64,000 nt of DNA from Takashimella koratensis (taxonomy: Eukaryota > Basidiomycota > Tremellomycetes > Trichosporonales > Tetragoniomycetaceae). Below, piece by piece: positions 23,092 through 34,167 of this stretch. Made by a program: the position numbers and the translations under genes. The notes below the pieces were generated by a model, which was given only the letters and a program-made list of their open reading frames with translations, ran no database searches and was not told the DNA's origin. The stretch covers positions 558,001-622,000 of the forward strand of contig BCKT01000006.1 of the NCBI GenBank assembly GCA_003116875.1. The letters are read 5' to 3'. The first letter of the stretch is position 1; every line of letters begins with the position of its first letter.

Positions 23092-26000
23092 TCACTTCCC
23101 CTTATCTCTCCAGAACCAATCCTTCATCTTACCCTTCCCTTTCCCTTTCACCTTCGCTGCATCCGTCTCCTCCGTCGAATCCTCACCATCGCCATCCTCA
23201 CCTGTACTATTTCCTCCCTCTGCAGCTTGCCTGGGAAATAGCTCAAGTCCAACCGACCCTTGAACGATTTGAGTCGAAAGAAGCGAGTCGAGCGGCTGGA
23301 TAGGCTGTCGAGGAGATGAGGGTGCAGTAGGCGAAGAAGTGGGTTGAGAATGTTGTGCGCTTGTCGACGCCTCGGCGTTACTCTCCGCTGAAAGACGACG
23401 AAATTTTCCGGACTGTCGCTTTTTCGTAGGCAACAGAGGTTTACGTTCCAACCAATCCCTATGAGCCTGAGTGTTGGGACTGGGAGGCGTCAATTCAGAG
23501 GCTCCCGCTTCATTCGATGCCTCGAAGCTCGAATCGTCCGCCACGTTCCAAGAGGCAGACCTTCCGCCGCTCAAGGGCCTATACGGGACCACCGGGCCGC
23601 CGTGAGTACTAGTCCGGTCAGGCCTGGTGGGATTGTACGCGGTTTCAAACCTAGTATTCATCGGCGATGTAGGGGACCGAGGGCGCACGTATGAGGTTCC
23701 AGGGCTGCGAAGGATCGGGATGGGCTTGCTCGGTGTCGTAGGGGATGACGTAGCGGGTTGTCCGCTCGCAGAGGACCCTGCAACTTGGTTTGGATCGACT
23801 GCGTTTACGATTGCCTGCCCGGTGACTTGATTCGAGGTCCCTTGAGCTGAGGTGCCTTGCTCCGAGGTCGCTTGCGCCGAGGCTCCTTGGTTCGACTCCC
23901 TTTGGTTCGAGTCCTCCTGGTTCGGATTGTTTTGATTCAAGGTCGGTTGATTCGACATAGGTTGATTTGGCGTCGCTTGCGTCGCACTTGCTTGCGTTGC
24001 GGTTGCCTGACTTGAAGTTGCTTGAGTCGAAGTCGGCTGGTTCGCGGTCGACTGATTCGAGGACGACTGACCCGAGGTTGCTTGAGTCGAGGTAGCTTGG
24101 GTCAAAGTCGATTGACTGGACTTCGCTTGATTGGAGGTAGCCTGATTCGAGGTCCATTGACTGGAGGTCGCTTGGTTCAAGGTCGACTGACTAGAGGTCC
24201 CCGCTGTGAACTGATCTGGGGCTGATTGAGAACTGAAAGACTGGTTCGGTGACACGAGGGGGACAAACGGATGGCGACGCCCCAGACAGCTCCTCAGTAT
24301 GTTTCTGGGGTCAGAGAGTACCGGGGGATTGGCTCGAGCCGTGTCTCGGTTCAGTGAGGGTGAAGTTACAGTTCCGGTCGTGATGGCGAAACAAAACCGC
24401 CAATTTCGCGGTGGAGGGGTGTTCGAGGTCGTTGCCGGACCCTGTGGTGTGGTTGTAGGATCGTGTTCCTCCGGCGAGGGAGTCGCAGCTTCGACTTGCA
24501 GACTTTGGGCGTTGTCGGAGTCTGCGTTTGATGGCAGAGGTGGTAGTTGGTTTTCCGCCGACAAGCCACTGCCACCTTCAGCCTCGGGGTCTTGAGGGTC
24601 GTCAGAGTCCGCCACTTGCTGTGTTGGCGTGGCGGGAGGTTCGTTCTCTGTCGAAGAACCACTTTCACCCTCGGCGTCTAGGTTGGATGGGATAGAAGAC
24701 GCAGCGATGTGCTGGGTCGGCGCGATCGAACGATCATCTTCCATCCAGTAACCGCCTTCAGCCCCGGCATTTTGAGGGGTACAGGAGCTCGCGGCTTGTT
24801 GCGTCGGCATCATCGAACGGCCGGTGTTCGGCCGGAATGATAAGTCTGCGTAGTGTGCGGGACCGGGCATCTGCCCAACAGCTGGAATGTTTGCCCGAGT
24901 AATCATGGCCTAGAAAGGTCAAGTCAGCTTGATGACTCTACGGGGCTTCGAGACTCACATTGCACGCATCGATCCAAGCCGGACAAGGATCGAGTACTGA
25001 GGGTTGGAAATTCTCGTTGGCGAGCCGATCTCTTGCTTCCCTCCATTGTCGTTGGAAAGCTTCTTCCTCTTCGGGTATAAGCGATTCACGAGTCGCTGTA
25101 GTCGACTCTGTGGCCGCGGAGAACTCCTCAAGTCGATTGGACGTAGCTCTTGCATCTGTCGAGACCCCAAGCGTTGAGGACAGTTCTATATCTTCTTGCC
25201 GATCGTAGAGAGGATCGTGGCTGGCTGCAATGAACGTATCGTCTTCATCTTCACTACGTTCAATAACGACGGCGTATCGTTTGGTGTCTGCCGAGTCGTG
25301 GCTTCGCGTGGCTGTCTCGACGTGTCGAATACGTGGCCGGTTGAAGAAGCTCTTGTCCGGAGTAGCCGCTGACCATTGACTTTCCTGTTGCAGACACCAG
25401 TAATCAGTCAAAGTTGCAAGTGATTCGATCGTCGCCTCCTGTGCAGTTGCAAACTCACCTGCACTTCTCGATGTCCCTTTAGTGTTTCGGACTTCCTACC
25501 AGGCCGAGAATTCCAGATCATGACAGCGAGACGAACGATATTGATCCAGACGAGCAAATGCATGATCCAACAGACGACGACTAGGACGATCCCACGGTCG
25601 TCTGGCGAAGCTTCAGGTCTTGGTTGCTCTTGGAAGGATGAACCGCAATCCACCTTCAGCTCGAAAGAGGCTCCGGGCTCTTTGAGCAGTATGGGTCCAC
25701 CGTCGTTTATATACGCCGTTTCCGGAGATGGAGAGCGTACTCGAAGAGTCGAACGACGATTAGCGGTTTGTCCACTCGCCGGCGGAGAGGTGGCAAGATT
25801 CTGAGCGGCCTCTTGCTGAGCTTGCGCAGTTTGAGGCGACCCTGTTGCCGTTGAGTTGATGGTAGAACTCTTCCGCTTGCGCCACTTGAGCTTGTCCACT
25901 CTCTTGCTTATCCAATCCTTTCCCCTCTTCCAAACTCGGTGCAAACGGCCCCTCGATGGCGGCGATGAGGGCGGAGAGTTGAGGCACGGAGAAGTGGAGG

Positions 26001-26463
26001 AGAAGGAGGGGGTGGTGGAGGCTTGTCCGCTTTCCGTGGCTAGGAAGACACTTTCGTAGAGTGAAGAGGGTCGGGGTAAAGAAGGACCTGACAGACCAGC
26101 CTTCATACCTTGCTTCCAAGGGTGCACTGACCTGCGATCTCTCTCCTTCGGATCGACCACTTCCCACCCTTCCAGTGGTGGGCCGGGGTGAGGGGAGTGA
26201 GGACGAGGTTCGGGACCGGAGGATGGGTAGGCATGATTATCCAAAAGACCAAACCTGCGGCGGGCGAGGTCGAGAGAGTCGACGGATGGGACACCCATCC
26301 CATGGACCCAGCAGAGGGGCGGCACACAACCGTTGGGCCACGGCACTGGAGGGGAGGGCGGTGGTTCCGATGTTTGCGGTGAAGCGGAACCTACCGGCGT
26401 GGAGAGCTCGAATTCGCTATCCGTCGAGGGTATGGGTGGCGAAGGGGGTGGGGTGAGCATCAT
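23092..26463 (-). CDS. Orphan single-pass membrane protein with a pentapeptide Q repeat
   Basis: I do not recognise the family. The start is the ATG-ATG at 26463, because the open frame further upstream has no ATG. Exons are 26463-25459, 25384-24959 and 24909-23092 (1082 aa). The N-terminal ~280 residues are proline/serine-rich, with a basic patch (RVWKRGKDWISKRVDKLKWRKRKS). One hydrophobic segment (GIVLVVVCWIMHLLVWINIV.LAVMIW) follows about residue 375 and is the only membrane span. The C-terminal two thirds are disordered. They contain a long run of degenerate five-residue units ending in Q (ATSNQ, STLTQ, ATSTQ and similar) at about 23830-24190. The end is basic (KVKGKGKGKMKDWFWRDKGK). There is no signal peptide. 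A low-complexity membrane-tethered role is all that can be inferred. Confidence 0.7.
23830..24195 (-). repeat. Degenerate 15-nt tandem repeat coding for xxxxQ units
   Basis: About 25 consecutive 15-nt units encode pentapeptides ending in glutamine, mostly of the form (A/S)(T/S)(S/x)(x)Q with N or T before Q. Units differ at many third positions, so this is an old expansion rather than a recent slippage product. It lies within the third exon of the orphan membrane protein. Confidence 0.85.
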
Positions 26464-26514
26464 GCCAGAGGAAGGTGAGAAGGTGAGGGCGAAGGAAGGA
26501 TGCAAGCGACAGAG

Positions 26515-26550
26515 GAAGGTGGAGAGGAGAGGAGAGGAGAGGAGAGGAAT
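26515..26550. repeat. GGAGA/GAGAG purine tandem in 5' leader
   Basis: About five copies of the unit AGGAG/GAGAG lie just upstream (on the minus strand) of the start codon at 26463, in the probable 5' UTR or promoter of the orphan membrane protein. Read on the coding strand this is a CTCCT pyrimidine tract. Confidence 0.6.
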
Positions 26551-27244
26551 GGGGTGGAGAGGGGGAGGAAGGGACAGTGAGGTTGGAGGTGGACACAGGG
26601 TGGGGAAGAGCGTAGGGGACGAGGGGGGTAGATGACTATCTGACAGACCGAGGGTAGCAAAGAGAGAGGAAGGAAGAGAGATGAGAGGTGAGGGGGGATG
26701 AGTCACGAGTCAAAGTCAGTCGCGAGGGCATCGGCAATATCATGTGGTAGTCCAAAGGAAGGTCGGGGAAAGCGAAGTGTTCAAGCAAGGCACAAGCCCA
26801 GAGGAAGCGAGCCAAAGGAAAGGGTCAAAGGAAGGTGAGTGCTGATGGTTGATTGATTAATGATCAAGGATCGGCCATTCACCACAGGTCGACTGCTCTG
26901 GCGAGCCGAATGCGAAGTGGCTGCTGACATTACCGTCGCCGTGTACGAGGTCGACGGCATGTTCAGTTGTCCCATTCCCTATGTGCTCCTCCAACAGTCC
27001 TTGTACCAAGCCAAGCTATCCGTGACCCAGAATAACCATGCTCATCGCGCATCATCTCGACCACTTCTTCTCCCCGTGCGACGGAATTATGAAACATCAA
27101 CCTGCGCGTGTCGGATTCCCAATCTGTCTTGGTGCCTCTTTTTCTTCTTCTCGATACGGGCGACCATTTCACCTCCTCTTCCATCCCCTTCTCTCCTCTC
27201 TCCATATCTCTCTAACAACCCGCCATCTGCTTCATCTTACTCGC

Positions 27245-29334
27245 TCACTGGTCATTCTCATCAGCGACATTCAAAGTCCACAAACGACTCAACCGGTACA
27301 GCAGACTGTGTACTCACGTCGGCATACTTGATGACGAGCCAGATGACGATCGCAGCGAGACCACCGGTGAGTGCGATTGTGCCGAACGCGACACCAGCGA
27401 TGAAGAGGTACGGCGTCTTCGTGTCCTCGGCGAGTTTCTTCCATGCAAAACCAAGCCGTCAGCTACCTTACCGTACGCCCACGATTGTATCCAAATCTTC
27501 TCCGCACGCCGACTCACCTTGAGACGCTCAACCTTCTCCTTCTCCTCCTCCTCGGTGCCGACCTTGGCCTTGATCAGACCCTGGGCACGCATGCTAGCAA
27601 GCCACTCCTCTCGCTTCGCCGCGTCGGCCTTGTCCTTTGCCTCCTTCGCAATCTTGGTGTACAACTTGGCACGGGCGTCGCCGGACAACTCGTCAATGCT
27701 CGTCTGCGGCCTGCCCCCGCTGACACTCTGCAGCAAGAGGAAGGAAGGGTAGTGGTGTTCGCACCATTGCTCAATCTAAGGTTGGGACTGTCAGCGAACT
27801 CTGCTTGCTTGGGAAAGATTTGTGATGGGCGAAAGACTTGGAGACTTGACTCACCTTGCCGCAGGCGATCGAAAACTTGATCACGTTTGGCTCGTCACGG
27901 GGCACCTTCGCGTGAATCTTTCGCGCATAGTCCCGGAAGATGTACGAAACGTCGCGGGGGTTGACCGCTCGCATGATGAGCTAGATTAAAGTTAGTTTGA
28001 TGATGAAAGTTTCGACTTTTGGCTTACCTGGACGGTCTCTCCGCGCCTGATCTTGACGTTCTTCTGGAAGATGTCTGGGTTCATGAAGCACCGCTCGAGG
28101 GTGGCAATAGCCATGACTGCTGGGATAGCGACAAAGTTGAAGACGGACTGGTTCCTGAGCAATGTCATGTAGTCCATCGCGTCGGTGCAATGCCTGAGGG
28201 CGTCGAGGACCATTTCGTTGGCCGCCCACTGGGCCTGCTTCTCTCGAGCTGGGTCGATGAGCTCCTTCATGCTGTTAAACCCGTATTTGCCCCAGATCGC
28301 ACGCGGCCAGAACCCACGCCCCTCGTCAACGTCCTCTCGCACGTCACGGTAGATGTTGGTCTTCTGCAGCAAAAGGCCCATGGAGTTGGAGAGGGTGAGC
28401 TGACGAGCGAGGAACGCGCGCTCTTTGGCAGAGCTGGCGAAGAGGCCGGAAAGACCCTCGCCGACGAGTCCAGCGACGTAGTGGCAGTAGAGGTCGTAGT
28501 CGGAGATGCTGTCGACTTCGGCAACGGGCATCTCGGGGGTAGAGAGAGCTGCAAAGTCGGCCATACCGGCACCCATCTTACGGCAGATGTCGCTGATGAC
28601 GACTTGGTACCTGAACACAAGTATCAGCCCTAGATCGTCACACTGACACGCTCGTTCTATGTGGGTGTGCTGTCCATTGCGCCACTCACTTCTTGTCGAG
28701 CCGGGCAAATTCCTCTTGAACCGTTGCAAAGTCAACCAACACCATACGGTCCTTCTCGTTCGGTCCCGAGTCGGTAAAGTTCCATCCAGGCTCCTCGAGC
28801 TTCTCGTAGAACGAGCGGAGGAGGGGCAACTTGACCGAGTTGGGGACAGTCATGTCGTCTTCGACCGTGTCGAGCGCACGCAGAACGAGGTAGAAGATGG
28901 CAACCTAATCAGAACCACATCGTCAGCGTGGACCCGTGCGTGTAAATAATGTTTGGAGCCAGCACGTACGACCCGAGCAAGCTCGCCGTCAAGCTCCTTG
29001 ATGACCATAGCAAAACTTCGGCTGGCCATATCGAGCAGCTCCCAGCACCGCTTCATAGACTCCCTGTCCCATCCTGTCGCCTCGTGTTGCTTGGGGTCGG
29101 TGATGTCTCGGTGATCCCGCCAGACGCCGTAGCTAATGAGAGCGCGGAGCTCGGCCTGGAGTTGGGTTGGTAGTCAGCTTGCTTGTACTCCTCAGGTGAC
29201 CTCAGAGGAGGGTTAGTCGATCGTGGAGACGTACAGGACGAGTAAGGCCTGTGGACGGTAGAGTCAGCTTGAGATGTTGAGTGTAATTATTGGGCTGTAG
29301 ACTCACCCATAATGACATAGTCGAGGGCGCCCAT
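27245..29334 (-). CDS. ERG9: Squalene synthase (farnesyl-diphosphate farnesyltransferase)
   Basis: ERG9 condenses two farnesyl diphosphates to squalene, the first committed step of ergosterol synthesis, at the ER. The product is 510 aa. Motifs seen: LRALDTVEDDMT (first Asp-rich site), YCHYVAGLVGEG, NIYRDVREDVDEGRGFWP (second Asp-rich site) and a C-terminal membrane anchor (PYLFIAGVAFGTIALTGGLAAIVIWLVIKYAD). Exons: 29334-29307, 29248-29235 (a 14-nt microexon encoding LTRP), 29155-28970, 28904-28690, 28610-28028, 27980-27855, 27775-27518, 27437-27318, then a final intron before a stop-only exon at 27247-27245. Without that last splice the frame runs to a stop at 27261, adding about 18 residues (528 aa). 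It is divergent from IWS1. Confidence 0.95.
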
Positions 29335-29698
29335 GGTGATGAACGGGCGTTGAAAAGGGGAAGACGGAGTGTTGAGGGCAAAAGGATACGAGCCAGGGGT
29401 AGGTACGCCTGTATCGGTGCTGACGGATGGATAGAGGGGGGATGGGGTGTGATGGAGGTGAGGATGGGATGAGATGAGGTCTGGTTGATATAGAGCAAGG
29501 TTGTGAGTATGGGCCGATGCTGGGTGTCCGAGTGTCAGGGTCCCCGGCGTGGGTGGGCGTGGGACGCCGTGGGTGGACCGGTAAAACGCCACGCGACTTG
29601 CAGGGGGAGTGCCACAAGGTCGGAGTTACAGTCAGCCCATATATTGACAGTCTTGTCTCTTCACTCTCATCCACCACCACCCATCCCACCATCCCATC
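29335..29698. promoter_or_regulatory. Divergent ERG9/IWS1 promoter
   Basis: This is 364 bp between two start codons. It contains GT-rich repeats around 29545-29578 (CGTGGGTGGG units) and, on the ERG9 strand, ATCACACCCC around 29443-29454. The latter resembles but does not equal a sterol regulatory element (ATCACCCCAC). No TATA box is obvious. Confidence 0.5.
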
Positions 29699-31556
29699 AT
29701 GGCAGAGCACGCAGAGCTTGCAGAGTACGACATTGTAGACTCACAAGAGCCCGCCGTGGCCGAGCCCGTAGTCGATGAGGTCGCTGGGCCGGGCGAGGAG
29801 GAAATCGACAACGACAACACGGCGGCAAATCAAACAGACATGGAAGCCGAGGTCGAGGGCGGCCACGAAGATGACGAAGATGCTCAACCCGCCCAACCAG
29901 AGACCAAGCTGGACGATATCTTTGGAGACGATGACGAGGAGGAGGGAAGGGAAGGCGAGCAGGTAGAGAAGCAAGGTGCAGAGGAAGTGGCTGCGGGAGA
30001 TGATGATGAGGATGCTGGTGCAGATGATATCGCGGCGGACGAGGATGTTGACGAGAACGAGGACGCATATGTCGCAGGCACGGCGACGTCCGCTGCCAAG
30101 ATTCCCAAATTCAAGAAACGCCGCGAGACATCAGGCGATGACGACGTGGTTGATGACGACGAAGACGACGAGGACGAGGAACGGCGGCGGAAGAAGAAGA
30201 AGCGCAAGGCGAACAAGCGGGCGCGCGAGGCTCGGTCCGACGACGAAGACGAGGAAGGCGGTGCAGAGGGAGGCGGGCGTGGTGGTGAGGTCGACGAAGA
30301 GGAGGAGATGGGGGAGGAAGTGGACGAGGCGACGAGGAAACATCAGGCGCTCATGGCGAGGATTGATAATATCGGGAAGAAGGCTAGGGTTGTGCGAAGG
30401 AAGAAGAAGGGAGGCGAAGACGTTGACGTGAGTTCAAGAGCATACAGGAGTTGAAAGTGGTCAGTCGGAGAACAGAAGGCTGATGTTGGTTTCCGCAGAT
30501 TGTCGACACGTACCATGACGAGATCTGCGCGAGGTTGAGGGAACGCATGATCGCTGCAGCGGACAAGGACGAGGCCGCGCGCCGTGATGGTAAACCCGCG
30601 ACGACCAAGCTCGCGATGCTCGACGAGGTGGTCAGCGTATTGCGAAAGTGAGTATAAGGTGTACAATCCGGGCCCTATCTACGAGTCGTGCAATAGGTGA
30701 CGGTGAGGAATGATCACGGTACTGACGTACACAGCACAACGTTATTTACGTCGATTGTGGATAATGGGGTGTTGGATGCTGTGCGACGTTGGTTGGAACC
30801 TCTGCCGGACCGGTCGCTCCCAGCTGTCGGTATCCAGAACGCCATTTTCGAGATCCTCCCAAAGGTGAGCTAGTGCCGCTTGAGTACATCAACAGCCAAT
30901 CGATGCGATTAAATGCTGACTCTCCCTTTTTTTTCCTTTTGTTACCTCCAGATGGACTTTGACACCACGACGCTTAAAGAATGTCACCTTGGTCATATTG
31001 TCCTCTTTTACACCAAAACCAAGCGAGTCACACCAACTATCACTCGTGCCGCCGACGCGCTTGTCCAGACCTGGTCTCGGCCCATCATCAAGCGCCCCGC
31101 CGACTTCCGGAGCAAGTATGTGCAGCGTGACGAGGAGCGGAGCGAGGGTGAGGAGCTTGATGTGGATATTGATGCCGAGGGAGAAGGCGAGGGCGAGGAT
31201 GCGGAGAGAGTGGTGGCGAAGAGGATGAAGGCGGCGGCAGCAGGGACCAAGGTGAAGCGGTTCGATGTGAGAGCGGCTTTAGCAGAGAACGTGGATCGAA
31301 AGGGGGCTCGATTGCCTACTTTCAAAGTGAGTACAATCGCAAGTGGTTCTGTGCTGCACGTCGGCGTTCACGGAGACTGGTCTTTTCTGCTGTAGGTTCG
31401 AGTCGCTGACATTGAACTCAGGACGTGCAGTACACCGTCGCACCCGCTTCGAGGACTCAACACCGCACCGACGACCTCGAACACGTATCTCGTATCCAGC
31501 TCGATAACCGGAAATTCAACCGTTTCGCGCGTTCACTCAAAATCGGTCGCAAGTAA
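29699..31556 (+). CDS. IWS1: Transcription elongation factor IWS1/SPN1
   Basis: Iws1 binds Spt6 and RNA polymerase II during elongation. The product is 505 aa from exons 29699-30427, 30499-30647, 30735-30864, 30952-31326 and 31422-31556. The first ~200 residues are highly acidic, interrupted by KKKKRKANKRAREA, as in other Iws1 N-termini. The conserved TFIIS N-terminal (LW) domain follows. It starts at MARIDNIGKKARVVRRKKKG and includes LDEVVSVLRNTTLFTSIVDNGVLDAVRRWLEPLPDRSLP and LKECHLGHIVLFYTKTKRVTP. The tail SRIQLDNRKFNRFARSLK is also conserved. The last acceptor could be 31421 or 31430, both in frame, differing by three residues. Confidence 0.94.
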
Positions 31557-32381
31557 TCCTCCACCTATCCCCCCTGCACCCTCCACATACCACACCCTCC
31601 CACCCACGTTTCTATTTCACGTTTGTGTTCATGTTGTACTTCTAACGAAATAGACGAGAAGGCGTCGCAGTTTACATGTTATCATTTGCATACTACTCAA
31701 GCGGAGTTGGGGTTTTGCCGAAACCGAGAGGGTGGACTGATACTTGCTTACTGAGAACAGACAAGAAGGCGTCGAGAGAGACGGTTTTGCCGACGTGCAC
31801 GTGTCTTAATGCTGGGATAACTCAGATTGTGCGCGCTGGGAATTGAGAACGTGCTTGCGAGACTCGGAGGTGACGTCGAAGGGTGGAGCCTTCGTGGCAG
31901 AGGCTGGGCGGGGGCGGCAAGAAGACCAGCGCTGAGAGTGTGGTCGTGTTTCAGCTGCGAAAGGTCATTGACATGACTTTACTCATTCTACTCGATGATC
32001 AGAAGGGCCAAGTCGACCAAGGTCCGGCCGGACTTTGCCCAACTCCCCTTTCACCCTTCTCACATTCCACGGCCTCCAGCGGCAAGAGCCGACGTCGAAG
32101 TCAACTCGCCTTCCACGGCGAACGGCCAACCTTGGTTGCTCGAGCAGGTGCTCGCCTTTGACGTTGTTGGAAACTTGGCATGAATGCTGGGATCGACCGT
32201 CGCCTCAAGGGGTTATAAGCAGCCCTTAACTTCGGCAGTGCCCCCACTATCACGCAATCTCACGCAACCGCACTGCACTCCCCTTCGCACACACACACAC
32301 GCTCGCTTACGCCACATCGCGTACCTCTTGCGACACCTACGCACATTCTCATTACAGCCTTCTCATTTCCAGCCCAACACC
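31557..32381. other. Intergenic region upstream of small ORF
   Basis: This is 825 bp holding the IWS1 3' UTR and, near its right end, a probable promoter. A TTATAAGC element at about 32210-32217 lies 165 nt upstream of the next ATG. An (AC)n run occurs around 32287-32300. No gene is supported. Confidence 0.45.
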
Positions 32382-32669
32382 ATGCCGACACCCAACGAAA
32401 GTTCATCGACGACTTCAAACACGGGCGACGCCACAACGGTCGCCACGACGGAATCTTTGCGAGCGACCAGCCCGGCGCCGTCTGAAACTCTAACCCTGAC
32501 GGACCCCAACGACCAGAGGATGTACTCGAGCGGCTCAATCACCTTGATCACCTCCCTAAGGGGCCCCTGTCCACCCCACTCGGGATGCTACCACAGCGAG
32601 TGCGGATTGTCGGGCGACAGAGTTGAAGACCATGCGCCCATCAATTCTTCCTTGACCAATACGAATTGA
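32382..32669 (+). CDS. Small Ser/Thr-rich protein with a C-terminal Cys cluster
   Basis: This 95-aa single-exon frame starts at an ATG in good context (ACACCATGCC), has high GC3 throughout and a TATA-like element upstream, so I take it as a real gene. I do not recognise the family. The first 45 residues are Ser/Thr-rich, then comes DPND, then a short segment with three cysteines (C-x6-C-x4-C, ending CGLSGDR). There is no signal peptide or membrane segment. Its layout resembles the small frame at about 33.7-34.0 kb, with which it may form a pair. Confidence 0.5.
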   Translation: MPTPNESSSTTSNTGDATTVATTESLRATSPAPSETLTLTDPNDQRMYSSGSITLITSLRGPCPPHSGCYHSECGLSGDRVEDHAPINSSLTNTN

Positions 32670-33689
32670 ACCATCTTTCACAAATGTGAAGAGAGCCATA
32701 CACGGTGTTGTTGATTACTGCGGAGTATGGGGGAATGGGGTTTGATGCAGTCAATTTGCGTTCGCTTTTCTGGCTGCTACGAGGGTCAGATTTAGCAGAA
32801 TCAATCGCAAACCCTTTGACAAGGTGGCTTTCCGTGTTCAAATCATGTCACTATCACCTGGCACTCTGACCCTCAGTGACACCTCCACATCATGATATTT
32901 TGCTCTAAAACACAATGAGACTGACCAGCGTTTTGAAAACCTCGAAAGTACCTTCAATCATCCATCTGTGTTCTCACGTTAGCTCTCCCTTGGCCTTCTG
33001 GCTCTCACTGACTGGTTCACACGGCTGTCTTGTCTCTTCGCGCCTCTATAAAGATAGTCGAAACCTGCCTCCCGGCGCCGAGACGCTTAGCCTTCGTTTG
33101 ACACCCGCGTTCGCTTGCAAATCGGCTGCAAAGGTGACGTCGTTGAGAGACTCTGCAACCTACTTGCTCTTTCCGGCATCCTTATTCTCACACGCTCGTC
33201 TCTACCTTCCCACTTTAGCCCCTGCTCCTTCTCCTACGCCTTTCACTCTCGAATCCCATCCCTCTGGGCGCTCTGAAACGACGACATGACGGTGCGAGCT
33301 GTCCTTTATATGCAAGAAGGCAGGCGCCATCGTGTAGTCTCGGTCTCTTCTACTCCTTTCACATGCCTTCGTCAGCGCCGATGACGGCATAACCGCCGTA
33401 TCCCGGTATTTCCTTTTTTGGCCGTTGTTTGCTATGGGTGTGGGTGTTGACCTTCGTTGTCACATACTGGTCCCCGTAAATGCCGAGGCCTTCTCTGCTC
33501 GTTATCCCCGCAGGTAAAGCTGCCCCCACCTCGGCGGTAATGGCTCACAGCGCGACCCCTCTACCGCCTTTCGTTGAGCGTCTCCCTCGACTCGATACAC
33601 TTTGAACCAACCCAGTCCTCTGCTCTCCCCTGTTCTAGATTTTATTTGCATTTACAGCTTCAGCTTTAGCAAACGTCATTCGAGACAAA
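32670..33689. other. Gene-free stretch between two small ORFs
   Basis: This is about 1 kb without coding bias. It contains a CTATAAAG element at about 33046 and several short direct repeats. It may hold the promoter of the downstream small frame. Confidence 0.4.
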
Positions 33690-34015
33690 ATGTCTACGAA
33701 CGAGAGACCAACACAAGCGTTCCAAGCCAAGTAGGAGCAATCACTGAACCGGAATCCACGGTCTCTACCGATGGAGACCCAAACGATTTGAGCTTGCCGA
33801 CGAACAACGGGGTGACCTCTGTTGCGGATGCTCAAGCCGCAAAGACGGAGCTTCAAAGAAACCAGTGGATGAAGCGCAGCTGCGAGACTGATTGCGGATG
33901 TCTCTCTTGCGATAGTCAAACTCGTGTAACGCAGACTGAAACGGCTACCACTGCTAGCGAGGGACAGGATAGGAGCGCGACTGGGGAACCGATCTCGGTC
34001 GAAACGGTGGACTGA
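33690..34015 (+). pseudogene. Small Cys-cluster ORF, possibly broken, similar to the 32.4-kb gene
   Basis: A Ser/Thr-rich 137-codon frame ends at 34015 but has no ATG near its start (it opens at a TTG at 33602). The only well-placed ATG (33690) is in another frame and reads MSTNERPTQAFQAK before a stop. The long frame contains DPND and a cysteine cluster (SCETDCGCLSCDSQTR), in the same order as in the 95-aa gene 1 kb upstream. Either an intron or a frameshift joins the ATG to the long frame, or translation starts elsewhere. GC3 is only moderate. I call it a possible broken or mis-spliced paralog. Confidence 0.4.
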
Positions 34016-34167
34016 TATCATGGTCATAGATATGCTGAACAGAGGATGAGCCCAGAATGCATCAGGATTGCTCAAGAGTTTGATTTTAGCGAAAGCCCTC
34101 TGATCATAAAATAGAGTCATACTCGTGCATTAAGGTAATATCTATACATCTTCTTCCTCTCCATTAA

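Noticed and set aside
23885..23920. GGTTCGACTCC / GGTTCGAGTCC, resembling a tRNA B box
   Set aside because: The matches are units of the coding 15-nt repeat, and no A box or cloverleaf is present.
29884..30216. Serine-rich minus-strand frame
   Set aside because: Mirror image of the Asp/Glu-rich N-terminus of IWS1.
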